NCBI GenBank assembly: GCA_013285915.1
Contig: JABDGS010000028.1
Span: forward strand, 1 to 37,723
Length of the DNA: 37,723 nt
Direction: 5' to 3'
Source of the DNA: Bacteroidota bacterium
Lineage (GTDB): Bacteria; Bacteroidota; Bacteroidia; Chitinophagales; Chitinophagaceae
A program made the translations under genes and the position numbers. Under the pieces are notes generated by a model. It was given only the letters and a program-made list of their open reading frames with translations, had not been told where the DNA came from and searched no databases. Positions 7,956-17,225 of the stretch are shown here, piece by piece (positions within the stretch are counted from its first letter, which is position 1; every line of letters begins with the position of its first letter).

Positions 7956-9881
7956 TTATTTTATAATAACAGTGCCTATTTGCTTTGTTAATTCTATCTC
8001 CATATTTTTAAGATGCCGGTGAATTTCCATAAGCTGCATTTGCTCATGCAGATTTTTTGAGCGTTCCATATTTTGCTGGTTTTCCTCACACATTCTTTTC
8101 AGTTTTTTTAACTTAAAAAACATCACGCTCCTGCCTACGTCCTGGCGGCTTGTATCCCGGTTTAAAATGTTCATATTTTCCAGCTTTTCATCCCAGCGCT
8201 GGCTAAGTTCATAGGGGAACATTGTTATTAAAACAACAAGGTCCCTTATAATTTTTTCATCGTGGTACAGCAATTTTTTTACAGTTGGCTCAAGCCCTGC
8301 CTCGTATTGTTTCCTGTACTCGTTGTATAAGTGCTCCAGGTCGGTATTGTTAAAATCAAATTGTTCAAGCTCATTAAAAATATACTGCGCCATAGTGGCG
8401 TCATCATCCCATTTATTTAGCCCATATTCAAGTAATACGCGTAATATATTTCGCTCCTGCGGCTCATCCTGGTTTACTAAAAAAACATTTTCTTCAGAAG
8501 CGCCCTCTGCTGTATCCTGCGCAGCGATGGTATTCTCCTCAGCCTGCCGGTGCTTTTCGTCTTTAGCAACCCTGTCACGCTTGTATTTATTTACCAGGGT
8601 TGTTAAGCCGGTTTCATCAATCCGTAAAATTGACGAGCACTGCCTTATATATTCCTGTTGCTTTGTAAAATCTTCGGCCCTGTTTATTTTGCTTAGTGTT
8701 TCTGCAACCTGGTTAACAACGTCGTTTTTTTTGCTAACATCGTTACCAGCATCCTTTAGCATTACTTCAAGCTGAAAAAGAACGAAGTCTTTTTTATTGT
8801 CAGCAACAAACTGTTTAAAAGCAGTAGTACCAACTTTATTTACATAGCTGTCGGGGTCTTCATTGTCGGGTATAAGTACAAGTTTTACATTTAAGCTTTC
8901 TTCCAAAGCCATATCCAGGCCGCGCAACGCCGCTTTGATACCAGCACTGTCCCCATCATAAATAATGGTTAAGTTATTGGTGTATTTTTTAATAAGCCTA
9001 AGCTGGTCAACCGTAAGTGACGTTCCGCCGCTTGCAACCGCATTTTCAATACCAGCCTGGTGCAGGCTTATAACATCAGTATACCCCTCAACAAGCAAGC
9101 ACTCGTCCAGCCTGTCAATATTCTGGCGGGCAAAATACGATCCGTATAATATTTTGCTTTTTACATAAATTTCATTTTCCGGCGTATTAATATATTTTGG
9201 CGCCCTGTCTGCCTTGCCAATAACCCTGGCACCAAACCCTATTATTTTGCCTGTATTATTATGTATCGGGAAAATGATGCGCCCGCGGTAGTTATCTGCC
9301 AGTTCATCATTACGGTTTACAACCAACCCGCTTTTTAGCAAAAGCTCACTATTGTATTGTTGTTGTATGGCTGCTTTTGCAAACACATTGCCATAAGCCG
9401 GGTTATACCCAAGTTGAAACTTTTGTATTATCTCATCTTTAAACCCACGTTCCTGCAGGTAGGTAAGTGCAATATCTTTACCGTCATCCGTTTCAAATAG
9501 CTGTGTGGTAAAAAATTTTTGTGCAAAGTTGTTAATAATGTGCAGGCTTTCCGCTGCCTGCTGCAGCAGTTTTACATCATCGCTTACCTCTGTTTCCTCA
9601 ACCTCAATATTATAGCGTGCCGCCAGCCAGCGCAGGGCTTCAACGTAGCTATATTTCTCGTGTTCCATCAAAAACCCAATGGTATTACCGCTTCGCCCGC
9701 AACCAAAGCATTTATAAATTTCTTTTGCCGGGGATACAGTAAATGACGGGGTTTTTTCTCCATGAAAAGGGCATAGCCCAAGATAGTTGGCACCGCGCTT
9801 TTTTAATTTCACAAACTCCCCCACCACATCAATTATATCAATGCGGTTGGTAATTTGCTGTATGGTTTGCGGTGATATCAT
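7956..9881 (-). CDS. dnaG: DNA primase DnaG
   Basis: The replicative primase, which makes RNA primers for DNA synthesis with the DnaB helicase. Counting from the ATG at 9881, the CHC2 zinc-binding domain is at about 30-95 with Cys37, His40, Cys58 and Cys61 (LCPFHGEKTPSF, YKCFGCGRSGN). The RNA polymerase/TOPRIM core has the catalytic Glu265 (LLVEGYTDVISL) and Asp309/Asp311 (YDGDSAG), then PDNEDPDSY. The C-terminal third is helical and charged, as for the DnaB-binding domain. The 641-residue length is typical. An ATG six codons upstream (9899) is possible, but it lies inside a perfect TAnnTTTG -7 box, so transcription would start after it; that argues for 9881. The gene stands alone on its strand, divergent from the alpha/beta hydrolase gene. 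Confidence 0.95.
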   Translation of the reverse strand: MISPQTIQQITNRIDIIDVVGEFVKLKKRGANYLGLCPFHGEKTPSFTVSPAKEIYKCFGCGRSGNTIGFLMEHEKYSYVEALRWLAARYNIEVEETEVSDDVKLLQQAAESLHIINNFAQKFFTTQLFETDDGKDIALTYLQERGFKDEIIQKFQLGYNPAYGNVFAKAAIQQQYNSELLLKSGLVVNRNDELADNYRGRIIFPIHNNTGKIIGFGARVIGKADRAPKYINTPENEIYVKSKILYGSYFARQNIDRLDECLLVEGYTDVISLHQAGIENAVASGGTSLTVDQLRLIKKYTNNLTIIYDGDSAGIKAALRGLDMALEESLNVKLVLIPDNEDPDSYVNKVGTTAFKQFVADNKKDFVLFQLEVMLKDAGNDVSKKNDVVNQVAETLSKINRAEDFTKQQEYIRQCSSILRIDETGLTTLVNKYKRDRVAKDEKHRQAEENTIAAQDTAEGASEENVFLVNQDEPQERNILRVLLEYGLNKWDDDATMAQYIFNELEQFDFNNTDLEHLYNEYRKQYEAGLEPTVKKLLYHDEKIIRDLVVLITMFPYELSQRWDEKLENMNILNRDTSRQDVGRSVMFFKLKKLKRMCEENQQNMERSKNLHEQMQLMEIHRHLKNMEIELTKQIGTVIIK

Positions 9882-9896
9882 ATAAAGTGATAAGTG

Positions 9897-9904
9897 CAAA
9901 TGTA
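9897..9904 (-). promoter_or_regulatory. -7 box of dnaG
   Basis: The minus strand reads TACATTTG, a perfect match to the Bacteroidota TAnnTTTG element. With a start site 6-7 nt past it, the dnaG leader would be only about 10 nt when the ATG at 9881 is used. I see no clear -33 TTTG at the usual distance. Confidence 0.45.
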
Positions 9905-10038
9905 ATGATTAGGGTACAAGGAAATAATAGGTTTTATTGCAGAAACGCAATACCTTATAAAGGCGAATTATTTTTGGTATTTTCGCTGTATGCGTACCTG
10001 AGACGTGGGTGCGCCTTGTCCCATAAAATATCCCATTC

Positions 10039-10863
10039 ATGCAAAGAATAATAACCTGTTGTCTTTTCGTTTTATCCGGTTTACCAACATATAATTGCTT
10101 TTCCCAAGCCGGGGCTGGCAAGCCGTTACCCGATACCGCCTTTTATTATACAGCACCCGATGGTATAAAAATATATTATGAGGTAAAAGGCAATGGTTAT
10201 CCTGTTGTGCTGGTGCACGGCTTTATTGTAAACAGCCAGAGCTGGAAACGCGGGAAGCTGTACTATGATCTTCTGAATGCAGGCTATAAAGTTATAATAA
10301 TTGACTTGCGCGGTAACGGTAAAAGCGACAAGCCGCATGATTGTGATCTGTACGGTAACGATGCCGAAGCTAAGGATATTATGGGCATTGTTTCAGCGCT
10401 GCATTTAAAAAAATATACCGCGGTAGGTTATTCCCGGGGTTCAATTATTACTGCCCGGTTAACGGTGCTTGATAAACGCCTGCAACAGGCTGTTATGGGT
10501 GGTATGGGCACAGATTTTACTAATCCGCAATGGCCAAGGCGTATAATGTTCTATAAAGCTTTTAGCGGTGAAGATGTGCCGGAACTGGCCGCAACGGTTA
10601 AAAATGTTACCAAAGCTGGTATGGATATGGGCTTATTGGCCTGCATGCAAAAAGAACAACCATCTACGCCTATGGAAATGCTTAAGAAAGTGAAAATAAA
10701 AATATTGGTTGTTTGTGGTGATAAGGATGATGACAAGAGCAAGGCTGCAGACCTTGCAGCTTTGTTTAAAAGATCATCATTCAAAGTAGTGCCGGGCGAC
10801 CACGGCACCGCTGTGCAAACACAGGAATTTTCTGACGCAGTTTTACAATGGCTGCCGCGCTAA
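10039..10863 (+). CDS. Secreted alpha/beta hydrolase
   Basis: A 274-residue alpha/beta-hydrolase-fold protein with an N-terminal signal peptide (about 1-22, MQRIITCCLFVLSGLP onward). The oxyanion-hole motif His60-Gly-Phe follows a VVLV strand. The RGNGKSDKP turn is at about 91-99. The nucleophile elbow is GYSRGS with Ser132, and the remaining triad candidates are Asp228 (CGDKD) and His255 (GDHGTA). All catalytic positions are therefore present. The cap domain is short. Substrate cannot be read from the sequence; esterase or lactonase-like activity on small molecules is the default for this group. It is followed 69 bp later by a lipoprotein gene on the same strand, possibly co-transcribed. Confidence 0.85.
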   Translation: MQRIITCCLFVLSGLPTYNCFSQAGAGKPLPDTAFYYTAPDGIKIYYEVKGNGYPVVLVHGFIVNSQSWKRGKLYYDLLNAGYKVIIIDLRGNGKSDKPHDCDLYGNDAEAKDIMGIVSALHLKKYTAVGYSRGSIITARLTVLDKRLQQAVMGGMGTDFTNPQWPRRIMFYKAFSGEDVPELAATVKNVTKAGMDMGLLACMQKEQPSTPMEMLKKVKIKILVVCGDKDDDKSKAADLAALFKRSSFKVVPGDHGTAVQTQEFSDAVLQWLPR

Positions 10864-10932
10864 AAAAATATGGCCGGGCAACCGGAAACCATTTATATCG
10901 TTTATTACAATTAACATTGCAAAAAAAACTGT

Positions 10933-11850
10933 ATGAAAATAGCAATCTTACCTGCTTATATATTTGTTGCCTTTCTTTTATTAACAGGTTGTACCGGGGG
11001 TGGGGGCGACCCGGTTACATTCAAGTTTAATATGGCCCAGGGCTCAAAATTCAGTTACAGTGTAGTTACAGATGTAAACATGAACCAGTCTGTAATGGGC
11101 AAGGATATGAAGTTAGCCTCAAAAATTATTACGGCCTATACATTTGAAGTTACTGCTGATAATGCAGGGTTTAAAACAGTAAAAGCCACCATATCGAAGA
11201 TTGCGATGAAAATAGATGCCAACGGCATGGCTATGAATATTGACAGCGATTTACCCACGACAGATACCACCGGGCCGATGGCAAAAGTGGGGAAGGTTTT
11301 TGCGGGAATAAAAGGTGGCGAATTTTATTTTACCATTAATGAAAATGGTGATGTGAGCAAGGTAACCGGGATGGATGAAATGATTGAAAAAACCTTGCCT
11401 GGCGTTGCGGCTGAAGATACCGCGTTTGCAAAACAAACATTAGCGCAGGCATTTAATGATCACTCTTTTAAAGATAACCTGCAGCACTCATTTGCAGTTT
11501 ACCCGGGGAAACCGGTTAAGCCCGGAGAAAGCTGGACCAAGACTTACACTATGGACATAAGCAACACGCCAATGAAGGTTGATAATACATTTACGCTTGA
11601 GTCGGTTACCGGCAATGTTGCAAAAATAAAAGTGGTTTCAAAACTATCCTTAGGCGGCGCGCTGCCTGCCCCTGGTATGCAAATGGATATTACCGGTGAT
11701 ATTAAAGGCATCAATAATTTTGACCTGCAAAGTGGTATGCCGTTAGACGGCGACAATACTGTTGAGATAAATGCAAAAATGAAGATGCAGGGGCAGGAAA
11801 TACCAATGAAAATAACCGAGAAAATTAATACCGAGGGAAAAAAATTATAA
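10933..11850 (+). CDS. DUF6263-like lipoprotein
   Basis: A 305-residue protein with a lipoprotein signal: a short basic start, a hydrophobic core and lipobox LLTGC (Cys20), followed by a Gly-rich linker. The mature part is made of beta-strand repeats: an N-terminal FKFNMAQGSKFSYSV segment and a central VYPGKPVKPGESWTKTY segment, and it ends with a strand about keeping omega-type conversions (MQGQEIPMKITEKIN). The pattern 'kG..f.Y........' plus 'kPVkpGdsW' is characteristic of the DUF6263 family of Bacteroidota lipoproteins. No catalytic motif is visible and the role is unknown. A strong terminator follows 26 bp after the stop. Confidence 0.6.
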   Translation: MKIAILPAYIFVAFLLLTGCTGGGGDPVTFKFNMAQGSKFSYSVVTDVNMNQSVMGKDMKLASKIITAYTFEVTADNAGFKTVKATISKIAMKIDANGMAMNIDSDLPTTDTTGPMAKVGKVFAGIKGGEFYFTINENGDVSKVTGMDEMIEKTLPGVAAEDTAFAKQTLAQAFNDHSFKDNLQHSFAVYPGKPVKPGESWTKTYTMDISNTPMKVDNTFTLESVTGNVAKIKVVSKLSLGGALPAPGMQMDITGDIKGINNFDLQSGMPLDGDNTVEINAKMKMQGQEIPMKITEKINTEGKKL

Positions 11851-11875
11851 CCGGGTCAGCTATGCCTGACATGGA

Positions 11876-11906
11876 AAGCGCCTAAATTAAACAGGCGCTT
11901 TTTTAT
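11876..11906 (+). terminator. Rho-independent terminator
   Basis: AAGCGCCT (11876-11883) and AGGCGCTT (11893-11900) form a perfect 8-bp stem with a 9-nt loop, followed by TTTT and an AT-rich tail. It ends the hydrolase/lipoprotein transcript and separates it from the thiolase promoter. Confidence 0.85.
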
Positions 11907-11972
11907 TATACTTTTGGTGGTGATGCTGGTAATATCGCCGCTTCGGTATTCCTTCATTTTGTTTATTAAACC

Positions 11973-12007
11973 TTTGCGAGTTTAAATACTAACAAGCGTT
12001 ATCTTTG
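11973..12007 (+). promoter_or_regulatory. Promoter of the thiolase gene
   Basis: TTTG at 11973-11976 and TATCTTTG at 12000-12007 are perfect -33 and -7 elements for the Bacteroidota housekeeping sigma factor. The spacing is 23 bp, at the long end of the usual range. The predicted leader is about 13 nt. Confidence 0.6.
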
Positions 12008-12026
12008 CGCGCAAATAAAAACTGGT

Positions 12027-13211
12027 ATGAATAACAGAACGGTTTATATAGTATCTGCGGTGCGTACACCTATTGGTTTGTTTGGCGGCAGTTTAAAAGA
12101 CATCCCGGCAACCCGTCTTGGGGCTGCAGTTATTAAATCTGCCGTTGAAAAGGCGGGGCTTCAACCAGCCCAGGTGCAGGAGGTGTTGATGGGGTGCGTA
12201 ATACAGGCAAATCTTGGTCAGGCCCCTGCCCGGCAGGCAGCCAAATACGCAGGGCTGCCCGACAGCGTTATTTGTACCACTATAAATAAGGTTTGCGCCA
12301 GTGGCATGAAGGCTATTGCGCAAGGTGCCCAAAGCATTTTGCTTGGCGATGCTGATATTATTGTTGCCGGTGGTATGGAAAGTATGAGCAACGTTCCTTA
12401 TTACTCACCAAATACAAGGTGGGGTAACAAATATGGTAATGTTACGTTGGTAGATGGCCTGGCTAAAGATGGCCTTACTGATTGTTACAATAACTACGCA
12501 ATGGGCAATGCAGCGGAGTTATGTGCCAAAGAATGTAATATAAGCCGTGAAGAACAGGATGCATTTGCAATACAGAGTTACCAGCGCAGCCAGCAGGCCT
12601 GGGAAGGTGGAAAATTTAACGACGAGGTTGTGCCTGTTGAAATACCCCAGCGCAAAGGTGCACCTTTGTTATTTGCGAAAGACGAAGAGCCATATAACGT
12701 TAAGTTTGATAAGATACCCACGTTAACGCCTGCTTTTCAAAAAGAAGGTACGGTTACCGCAGCCAATGCCAGCACTATGAACGATGGGGCTGCTGCAGTT
12801 GTGCTGATGAGTAGAGAAAAAGCAGAAGAATTAAACATAAAACCACTTGCTGTAATACGCAGCTATGCCGATGCTGAACAAGCACCTGAATGGTTTACCA
12901 CAACTCCGTCGCTGGCGGTGCCAAAGGCGGTTGAAAAAGCCGGGTTGCAAATGAGTGATATTGAGTACGTAGAGTTAAATGAAGCTTTTAGCGTTGTTGG
13001 TATTGCTAATACACAAAAAATGGGCCTCGACCCGGCCAGGGTAAATGTAAACGGCGGTGCGGTATCTCTCGGCCACCCGCTTGGTTGCAGCGGTGCGCGA
13101 ATTATTGTCACATTAATAAATGTTCTTAAACAAAACAATGCTAAAATTGGCGCTGCAGGTATTTGTAACGGAGGTGGTGGTGCCAGTGCGATGGTTATTG
13201 AAAGAATATAA
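12027..13211 (+). CDS. Acetyl-CoA C-acetyltransferase (thiolase II)
   Basis: A 394-residue thiolase, which condenses two acetyl-CoA to acetoacetyl-CoA or cleaves 3-ketoacyl-CoA, in the cytoplasm. The nucleophilic Cys90 lies in NKVCASGMKAI, His350 in GGAVSLGHPLGCSGARI and the second catalytic Cys380 in GICNGGGGAS, so both active-site cysteines and the histidine are intact. Start (NNRTVYIVSAVRTPIG) and length are typical of the biosynthetic/AtoB-like subgroup. It has its own well-formed promoter, and no beta-oxidation genes are adjacent. Acetoacetyl-CoA formation is more likely than a degradative role, but the sequence alone does not decide. Confidence 0.93.
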   Translation: MNNRTVYIVSAVRTPIGLFGGSLKDIPATRLGAAVIKSAVEKAGLQPAQVQEVLMGCVIQANLGQAPARQAAKYAGLPDSVICTTINKVCASGMKAIAQGAQSILLGDADIIVAGGMESMSNVPYYSPNTRWGNKYGNVTLVDGLAKDGLTDCYNNYAMGNAAELCAKECNISREEQDAFAIQSYQRSQQAWEGGKFNDEVVPVEIPQRKGAPLLFAKDEEPYNVKFDKIPTLTPAFQKEGTVTAANASTMNDGAAAVVLMSREKAEELNIKPLAVIRSYADAEQAPEWFTTTPSLAVPKAVEKAGLQMSDIEYVELNEAFSVVGIANTQKMGLDPARVNVNGGAVSLGHPLGCSGARIIVTLINVLKQNNAKIGAAGICNGGGGASAMVIERI

Positions 13212-13212
13212 A

Positions 13213-13241
13213 GTCATTAGTCATAGGTCATTGGGTCATAA
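13213..13241. repeat. Heptad tandem repeat GTCATNN (4 units)
   Basis: GTCATTA (13213), GTCATAG (13220), GTCATTG (13227), one extra G, then GTCATAA (13235-13241). The array starts 1 bp after the thiolase stop, in the gap between the convergent thiolase and ribBA genes. I see no hairpin terminator in this gap. A second heptad pair, CAATCGG/CAATCAC, begins at 13288 and overlaps the ribBA stop codon. Confidence 0.7.
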
Positions 13242-13297
13242 GGCTGAATAGTCTGTAAGCCCCTGCCTATTTAACCTCATCCTTCGCCAATCGGCAA

Positions 13298-14497
13298 TCA
13301 CTTCATTATCTCATGCCCCAGCTTATCCCTTTTTGTTCTAAGGTAATTTTCGTTGTGGCTGTTTGACTTTATTTCAATAGGTACGATATCTACAATCTCA
13401 ATACCATAGCCCTTAAGGCCTGCACGTTTCTTGGGGTTATTGCTCATAAGCTTTAACCTCGTGGCGCCTAAATAACGCAGTATTTGCGCGCCAACTCCGT
13501 AATCACGCTCATCCATCCCAAAGCCTAAATGAATATTTGCTTCAACCGTGTCCATGCCCTCTTCCTGCAATTTGTAAGCGCGCAGTTTATTCACTAACCC
13601 AATGCCACGGCCTTCCTGGTTCATGTACAATATAATGCCTTTGCCTTCATCCTGCACCATTTGCATGGCCTTATGCAACTGGTCTCCGCAGTCGCACCTT
13701 AAGCTTCCCAAAATATCGCCCGTAAAGCAGCTGCTGTGTACGCGCGTAAGCACCGGTTCATCTTTTTCCCACTTGCCTTTTATTAATGCAAGGTGTTCTC
13801 CATTGGTGCTTTTTTCCCGAAACGCTACTAATTTAAAGTCGCCGTATTTGGTTGGCATGTTAACCCTTACAATTTCCTCAATTAATGAATCAGTTTTAAG
13901 CCTGTATTCAACAAGGTCTTTTATGGAAACTATCTTCAGATCGTGTTTATCCGCTATCTCCCTTAGTTGTGGCAAGCGCGCCATAGTACCATCCTCGTTC
14001 ATTACTTCAACCAACACTCCTGCCGGTTCAAAACCAGCCAGTCTTGCAAGGTCTATAGTAGCTTCTGTATGGCCTGTTCTGCGCAGCACACCGCCGTTCT
14101 TTGCCCTTAACGGAAAGATATGACCCGGCCTTCCCAGGTCAGACGGTTTTGTTTTAGGGTCAATAAGCGCCTGCACCGTTTTAGCGCGGTCGTGTGCACT
14201 TATACCTGTAGTGCAGCCATGGCCCAAAAGATCTATACTTACAGTAAATGGTGTTTCGTGAATTGCAGTGTTGTTATAAACCATCAATTCAAGCTGCAGT
14301 TCTTCAGCCCTTTGTTCAGTAATGGGGGCGCAAATCAACCCACGCCCTACTTTACTCATAAAATTTATTACTTCAGGTGTAACATTTCTTGCGGCAGTAA
14401 TAAAATCGCCCTCGTTTTCGCGGTCTTCGTCATCCACTACAATCACCAGTTTTCCTTGCCTTATATCCTCAATCGCACTTTCAATCGTATCCAGCAT
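13298..14497 (-). CDS. ribBA: RibBA: 3,4-dihydroxy-2-butanone-4-phosphate synthase / GTP cyclohydrolase II
   Basis: A bifunctional enzyme for the two entry reactions of riboflavin synthesis. The RibB half (about 1-205) makes dihydroxybutanone phosphate from ribulose 5-phosphate, shown by [10 protein letters not shown] (22-31) and [15 protein letters not shown] (141-155). The RibA half (about 210-399) opens GTP; its zinc ligands are Cys257, Cys268 and Cys270 ([19 protein letters not shown]) and EGRGIG is at 295-300. Length is typical. No other rib genes are adjacent. The leader is too short for an FMN riboswitch: a -7 box lies 18 bp from the ATG. The stop codon lies within a CAATCNN heptad pair. 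Confidence 0.96.
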   Translation of the reverse strand: MLDTIESAIEDIRQGKLVIVVDDEDRENEGDFITAARNVTPEVINFMSKVGRGLICAPITEQRAEELQLELMVYNNTAIHETPFTVSIDLLGHGCTTGISAHDRAKTVQALIDPKTKPSDLGRPGHIFPLRAKNGGVLRRTGHTEATIDLARLAGFEPAGVLVEVMNEDGTMARLPQLREIADKHDLKIVSIKDLVEYRLKTDSLIEEIVRVNMPTKYGDFKLVAFREKSTNGEHLALIKGKWEKDEPVLTRVHSSCFTGDILGSLRCDCGDQLHKAMQMVQDEGKGIILYMNQEGRGIGLVNKLRAYKLQEEGMDTVEANIHLGFGMDERDYGVGAQILRYLGATRLKLMSNNPKKRAGLKGYGIEIVDIVPIEIKSNSHNENYLRTKRDKLGHEIMK

Positions 14498-14514
14498 AGC
14501 TTATATTTAAAATG

Positions 14515-14522
14515 CAAAATTA
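14515..14522 (-). promoter_or_regulatory. -7 box of ribBA
   Basis: The minus strand reads TAATTTTG, matching TAnnTTTG. It predicts a leader of about 12 nt before the ribBA ATG. No convincing -33 element was found at 19-23 bp. Confidence 0.4.
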
Positions 14523-14592
14523 CGATGAATTAATTGTTTTCGGTAAAACCGGCATAATCGTGACAATTTTATGATGAAAGGAAAAGCATGTA

Positions 14593-14625
14593 TTGATGCA
14601 AAACACCACTAACATACTATCTTCG
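14593..14625 (+). promoter_or_regulatory. Candidate promoter of the PIG-L gene
   Basis: TTG at 14593-14595 and TATCTTCG at 14618-14625 (one mismatch to TAnnTTTG) are 22 bp apart, 20 bp before the ATG. Confidence 0.4.
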
Positions 14626-14645
14626 TTACCCACAACAGGTAACTT

Positions 14646-17162
14646 ATGAGGAAAGCATGTTTTGCTATTTTTTTTCTTCTCACTTTTCATTTTTCAGTTG
14701 TATTTGCCCAGGCGCCTGCCACTTATAACAGTGCAGATATTTACATGCAGCTTAAGAAGCTTAATGTATTGGGCAGCGTTTTATATATAGCGGCACACCC
14801 GGATGATGAGAATACGCGGCTATTGGCCTATTTCTCAAAAGGTAAGCAATACCGCACCGGTTACTTAAGCCTTACGCGCGGCGATGGCGGCCAAAACCTT
14901 ATTGGTGATGAGCAGGGTATTGAGCTGGGGTTGATACGCACACAGGAGTTGCTGTCTGCCCGCCGTATAGACGGCGCGGAACAATTTTTTAGCCGCGCAT
15001 ACGATTTTGGTTTTAGCAAAAGCGCCGATGAAGCGTTAAGGTTTTGGGGGCATGATAAAATACTGAGTGATGTTGTTTGGATGATAAGAAAATTTCAGCC
15101 GGATGTTATCATCACCCGTTTTCCAGGTGATGCAAGGGCAGGGCATGGTCACCACTGGGCATCGTCATTACTGGCAAACGAGGCATTTAAAATTGCTGCC
15201 GACCCAACAAAATTCCCGGAGCAGTTTAAATATGGGGTACAGCCCTGGCAGCCCAAACGCATACTTTGGAACACTTTTAATTTTGGCGGCACCAACACTA
15301 CAGCCCCAGACCAATTTAAAATTGAAGTTGGTACATTTAACCCTTTACTTGGTAAAGGTTATGGCGAGATAGCGAGCGAAAGCCGCAGCCAGCATAAAAG
15401 CCAGGGATTTGGTATACCACGCGGGCGCGGTGCTGCAACCGAATTTTTTACCACCACTGGTGGAGATGCACCAAAAGATGATTTAATGGAAGGTATTGTC
15501 ACCAGCTGGGCCAGGGTTGATGGCGGCGCAGCTATTGAACAAAAAGTGAATGATATAGTTGGACATTTTGATTTTGAACACCCCGAAAATTCTGTGCCTG
15601 CACTTACCCAACTTTACCAGGCCATTGATAAGTTGCCTGCCGGGTACTGGATAGACAAAAAGCTTGATGAAGTAAAGCAACTGATGATACAATGCAGCGG
15701 CCTTTTTGCCGAGGCAACAACCAACGGCGAATATTTAACCGCCGGTGACAGTATAAGGGTAAACTTTTTTGTGAATAAACAAAATAATACACCGGTACAA
15801 CTGGATAACATAAGCTTTATAAATTTAGATTCCACCCTTAATATCGCCCTGCCGTATAATCAAAATATAAACTTTACAAAAACATTTGGCATACCAGTTA
15901 CAACAGGTGTTACACAACCTTACTGGCTGGCAAAACCGCTTGATAATGGCGGTAGTTTTGACGTGCAGGACCAGGCAGTAATAGGCAGTGCCCAGGGCAC
16001 GCCGGCATATTCTGCAGTGTTTAATTTTAGCATAAACGGGGCGAAATTCTCCATCACAAAGCCGCTGCAGGCAAAATATACTGATGCCGTTAAAGGCGAA
16101 CTGTACCAGCCCGCCATAGTTACTGCGCCGGTTATTGTATCTATGTCGCCAACTGTTATTTTAACCAATATCAAACCCGGCACTGCACACACAGCTAACC
16201 CGCTTATACAGGTAAAATATAAAACAAACTTTGCAGCAAGGCAGGTACCTGTTACGATAAAGTTATTACAGGGTACTACTGCTGTTTTTAGTAAGGATAC
16301 TACTATTAATGCGGACGCAGGCAGGGAGTTTGAAACTGATATTCCTGTCAAAAAAGCATTACCAAATAATATGGCAGCAGGCACTTTAACTGCTGAAGTA
16401 AGCATTACACAAAACGGGCAATCTCTTGCATACTCAAAATATCTCCGCACCATACAATACGACCATATTCCCCATATTAATTATTTTTTACCCGACAGTG
16501 TAAAAGTTGTGAATGAAGAGATAAAAACTGTTGGTCAAAGAATTGGATACATAAATGGCGCAGGTGATAAGGTAGCGCCAGACCTGGTGCAGATGGGCTA
16601 TGATGTTAAAATTTTAACTGCTGCAGATATTACTGATGAAAACCTAAAGCAATTTGATGCTATAATCACAGGTGTTAGAGCGTATGATGTTGATGATTTT
16701 TTAACAGCAAAGTATGATGTGCTGATGCGGTATGTGCAAAATGGTGGAAACCTTATTGTACAGTATAACCGCAGCAACCAAATTGCCAGCGGGCAAATAA
16801 AGGTAGGCCCCTACCCTTTTGGAGTTAACGGTGCCAGAATTACGGATGAAAACGCAGAGGTTCATATACTGCTGCCTGATAACCCGGTGCTAAACTATCC
16901 CAACAAAATTACAGTTGACGATTTTAAGGGCTGGGTGCAGGAACGCAGCATTTATCACGCTGTAACAAATAACCCCAATTACATTGCCCCTATTGCAATG
17001 CATGACCCCAACGAGCAGGAAACCAGCGGCAGCCTTATTATGGCAAAATATGGTAAAGGAAATTTTGTGTATACGGGCATAGTGTTTTTTAGGGAACTGC
17101 CTGCAGGTGTTAATGGTGCGTACAGGCTGATGGCTAATTTAATTGCTTTGCCGAAAAATTAA
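14646..17162 (+). CDS. Secreted PIG-L/LmbE-family deacetylase with long C-terminal region
   Basis: This 838-residue protein has a Sec signal peptide (cleavage after about residue 22, VVFAQ-AP). The PIG-L domain is at about 35-290. Its metal-binding motif AAHPDDEN has His51, Asp53 and Asp54, and a second metal histidine lies in GHGHHWAS (167-170). Family members are zinc-dependent N-acetyl-sugar or related amide deacetylases. After the catalytic domain come beta-rich segments resembling NEW3/CARDB-like modules (about 350-600). The C-terminal region (about 615-835) has a Rossmann-like segment (KQFDAIITGVRAYD, then MRYVQNGGNLIVQYN) like class-I glutamine amidotransferase/ThuA folds, but I see no catalytic Cys triad there. 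This large architecture recurs in Bacteroidota. The export signal points to a periplasmic or surface substrate, possibly a glycan; its identity is unknown. Confidence 0.88.
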   Translation: MRKACFAIFFLLTFHFSVVFAQAPATYNSADIYMQLKKLNVLGSVLYIAAHPDDENTRLLAYFSKGKQYRTGYLSLTRGDGGQNLIGDEQGIELGLIRTQELLSARRIDGAEQFFSRAYDFGFSKSADEALRFWGHDKILSDVVWMIRKFQPDVIITRFPGDARAGHGHHWASSLLANEAFKIAADPTKFPEQFKYGVQPWQPKRILWNTFNFGGTNTTAPDQFKIEVGTFNPLLGKGYGEIASESRSQHKSQGFGIPRGRGAATEFFTTTGGDAPKDDLMEGIVTSWARVDGGAAIEQKVNDIVGHFDFEHPENSVPALTQLYQAIDKLPAGYWIDKKLDEVKQLMIQCSGLFAEATTNGEYLTAGDSIRVNFFVNKQNNTPVQLDNISFINLDSTLNIALPYNQNINFTKTFGIPVTTGVTQPYWLAKPLDNGGSFDVQDQAVIGSAQGTPAYSAVFNFSINGAKFSITKPLQAKYTDAVKGELYQPAIVTAPVIVSMSPTVILTNIKPGTAHTANPLIQVKYKTNFAARQVPVTIKLLQGTTAVFSKDTTINADAGREFETDIPVKKALPNNMAAGTLTAEVSITQNGQSLAYSKYLRTIQYDHIPHINYFLPDSVKVVNEEIKTVGQRIGYINGAGDKVAPDLVQMGYDVKILTAADITDENLKQFDAIITGVRAYDVDDFLTAKYDVLMRYVQNGGNLIVQYNRSNQIASGQIKVGPYPFGVNGARITDENAEVHILLPDNPVLNYPNKITVDDFKGWVQERSIYHAVTNNPNYIAPIAMHDPNEQETSGSLIMAKYGKGNFVYTGIVFFRELPAGVNGAYRLMANLIALPKN

Positions 17163-17171
17163 TAGAACCAT

Positions 17172-17204
17172 GATTTTAGGGATTTGAACGGATTGTGAGG
17201 ATGG
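17172..17204. repeat. Degenerate GATT-rich repeat of 9-10 bp period
   Basis: Successive units GATTTTAGG (17172), GATTTGAACG (17181) and GATTGTGAGG (17191), then a degenerate ATGG, run between the PIG-L stop and the next small gene. A similar decayed GGATTACACGGAT-type stretch lies at 27089-27120. Such GGATT-rich intergenic repeats are common in this phylum (recalled, not searched). Confidence 0.4.
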
Positions 17205-17225
17205 TGTAAAAAGAGTTTTATTGAA

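Noticed and set aside
14498-14645. FMN riboswitch upstream of ribBA
   Set aside because: A -7 box lies 18 bp from the ATG and no conserved RFN-type stems were seen in the short gap.
15920-16453. 177-codon minus-strand frame inside the PIG-L gene
   Set aside because: Antisense to the continuous secreted deacetylase frame; no recognisable domain or start context.
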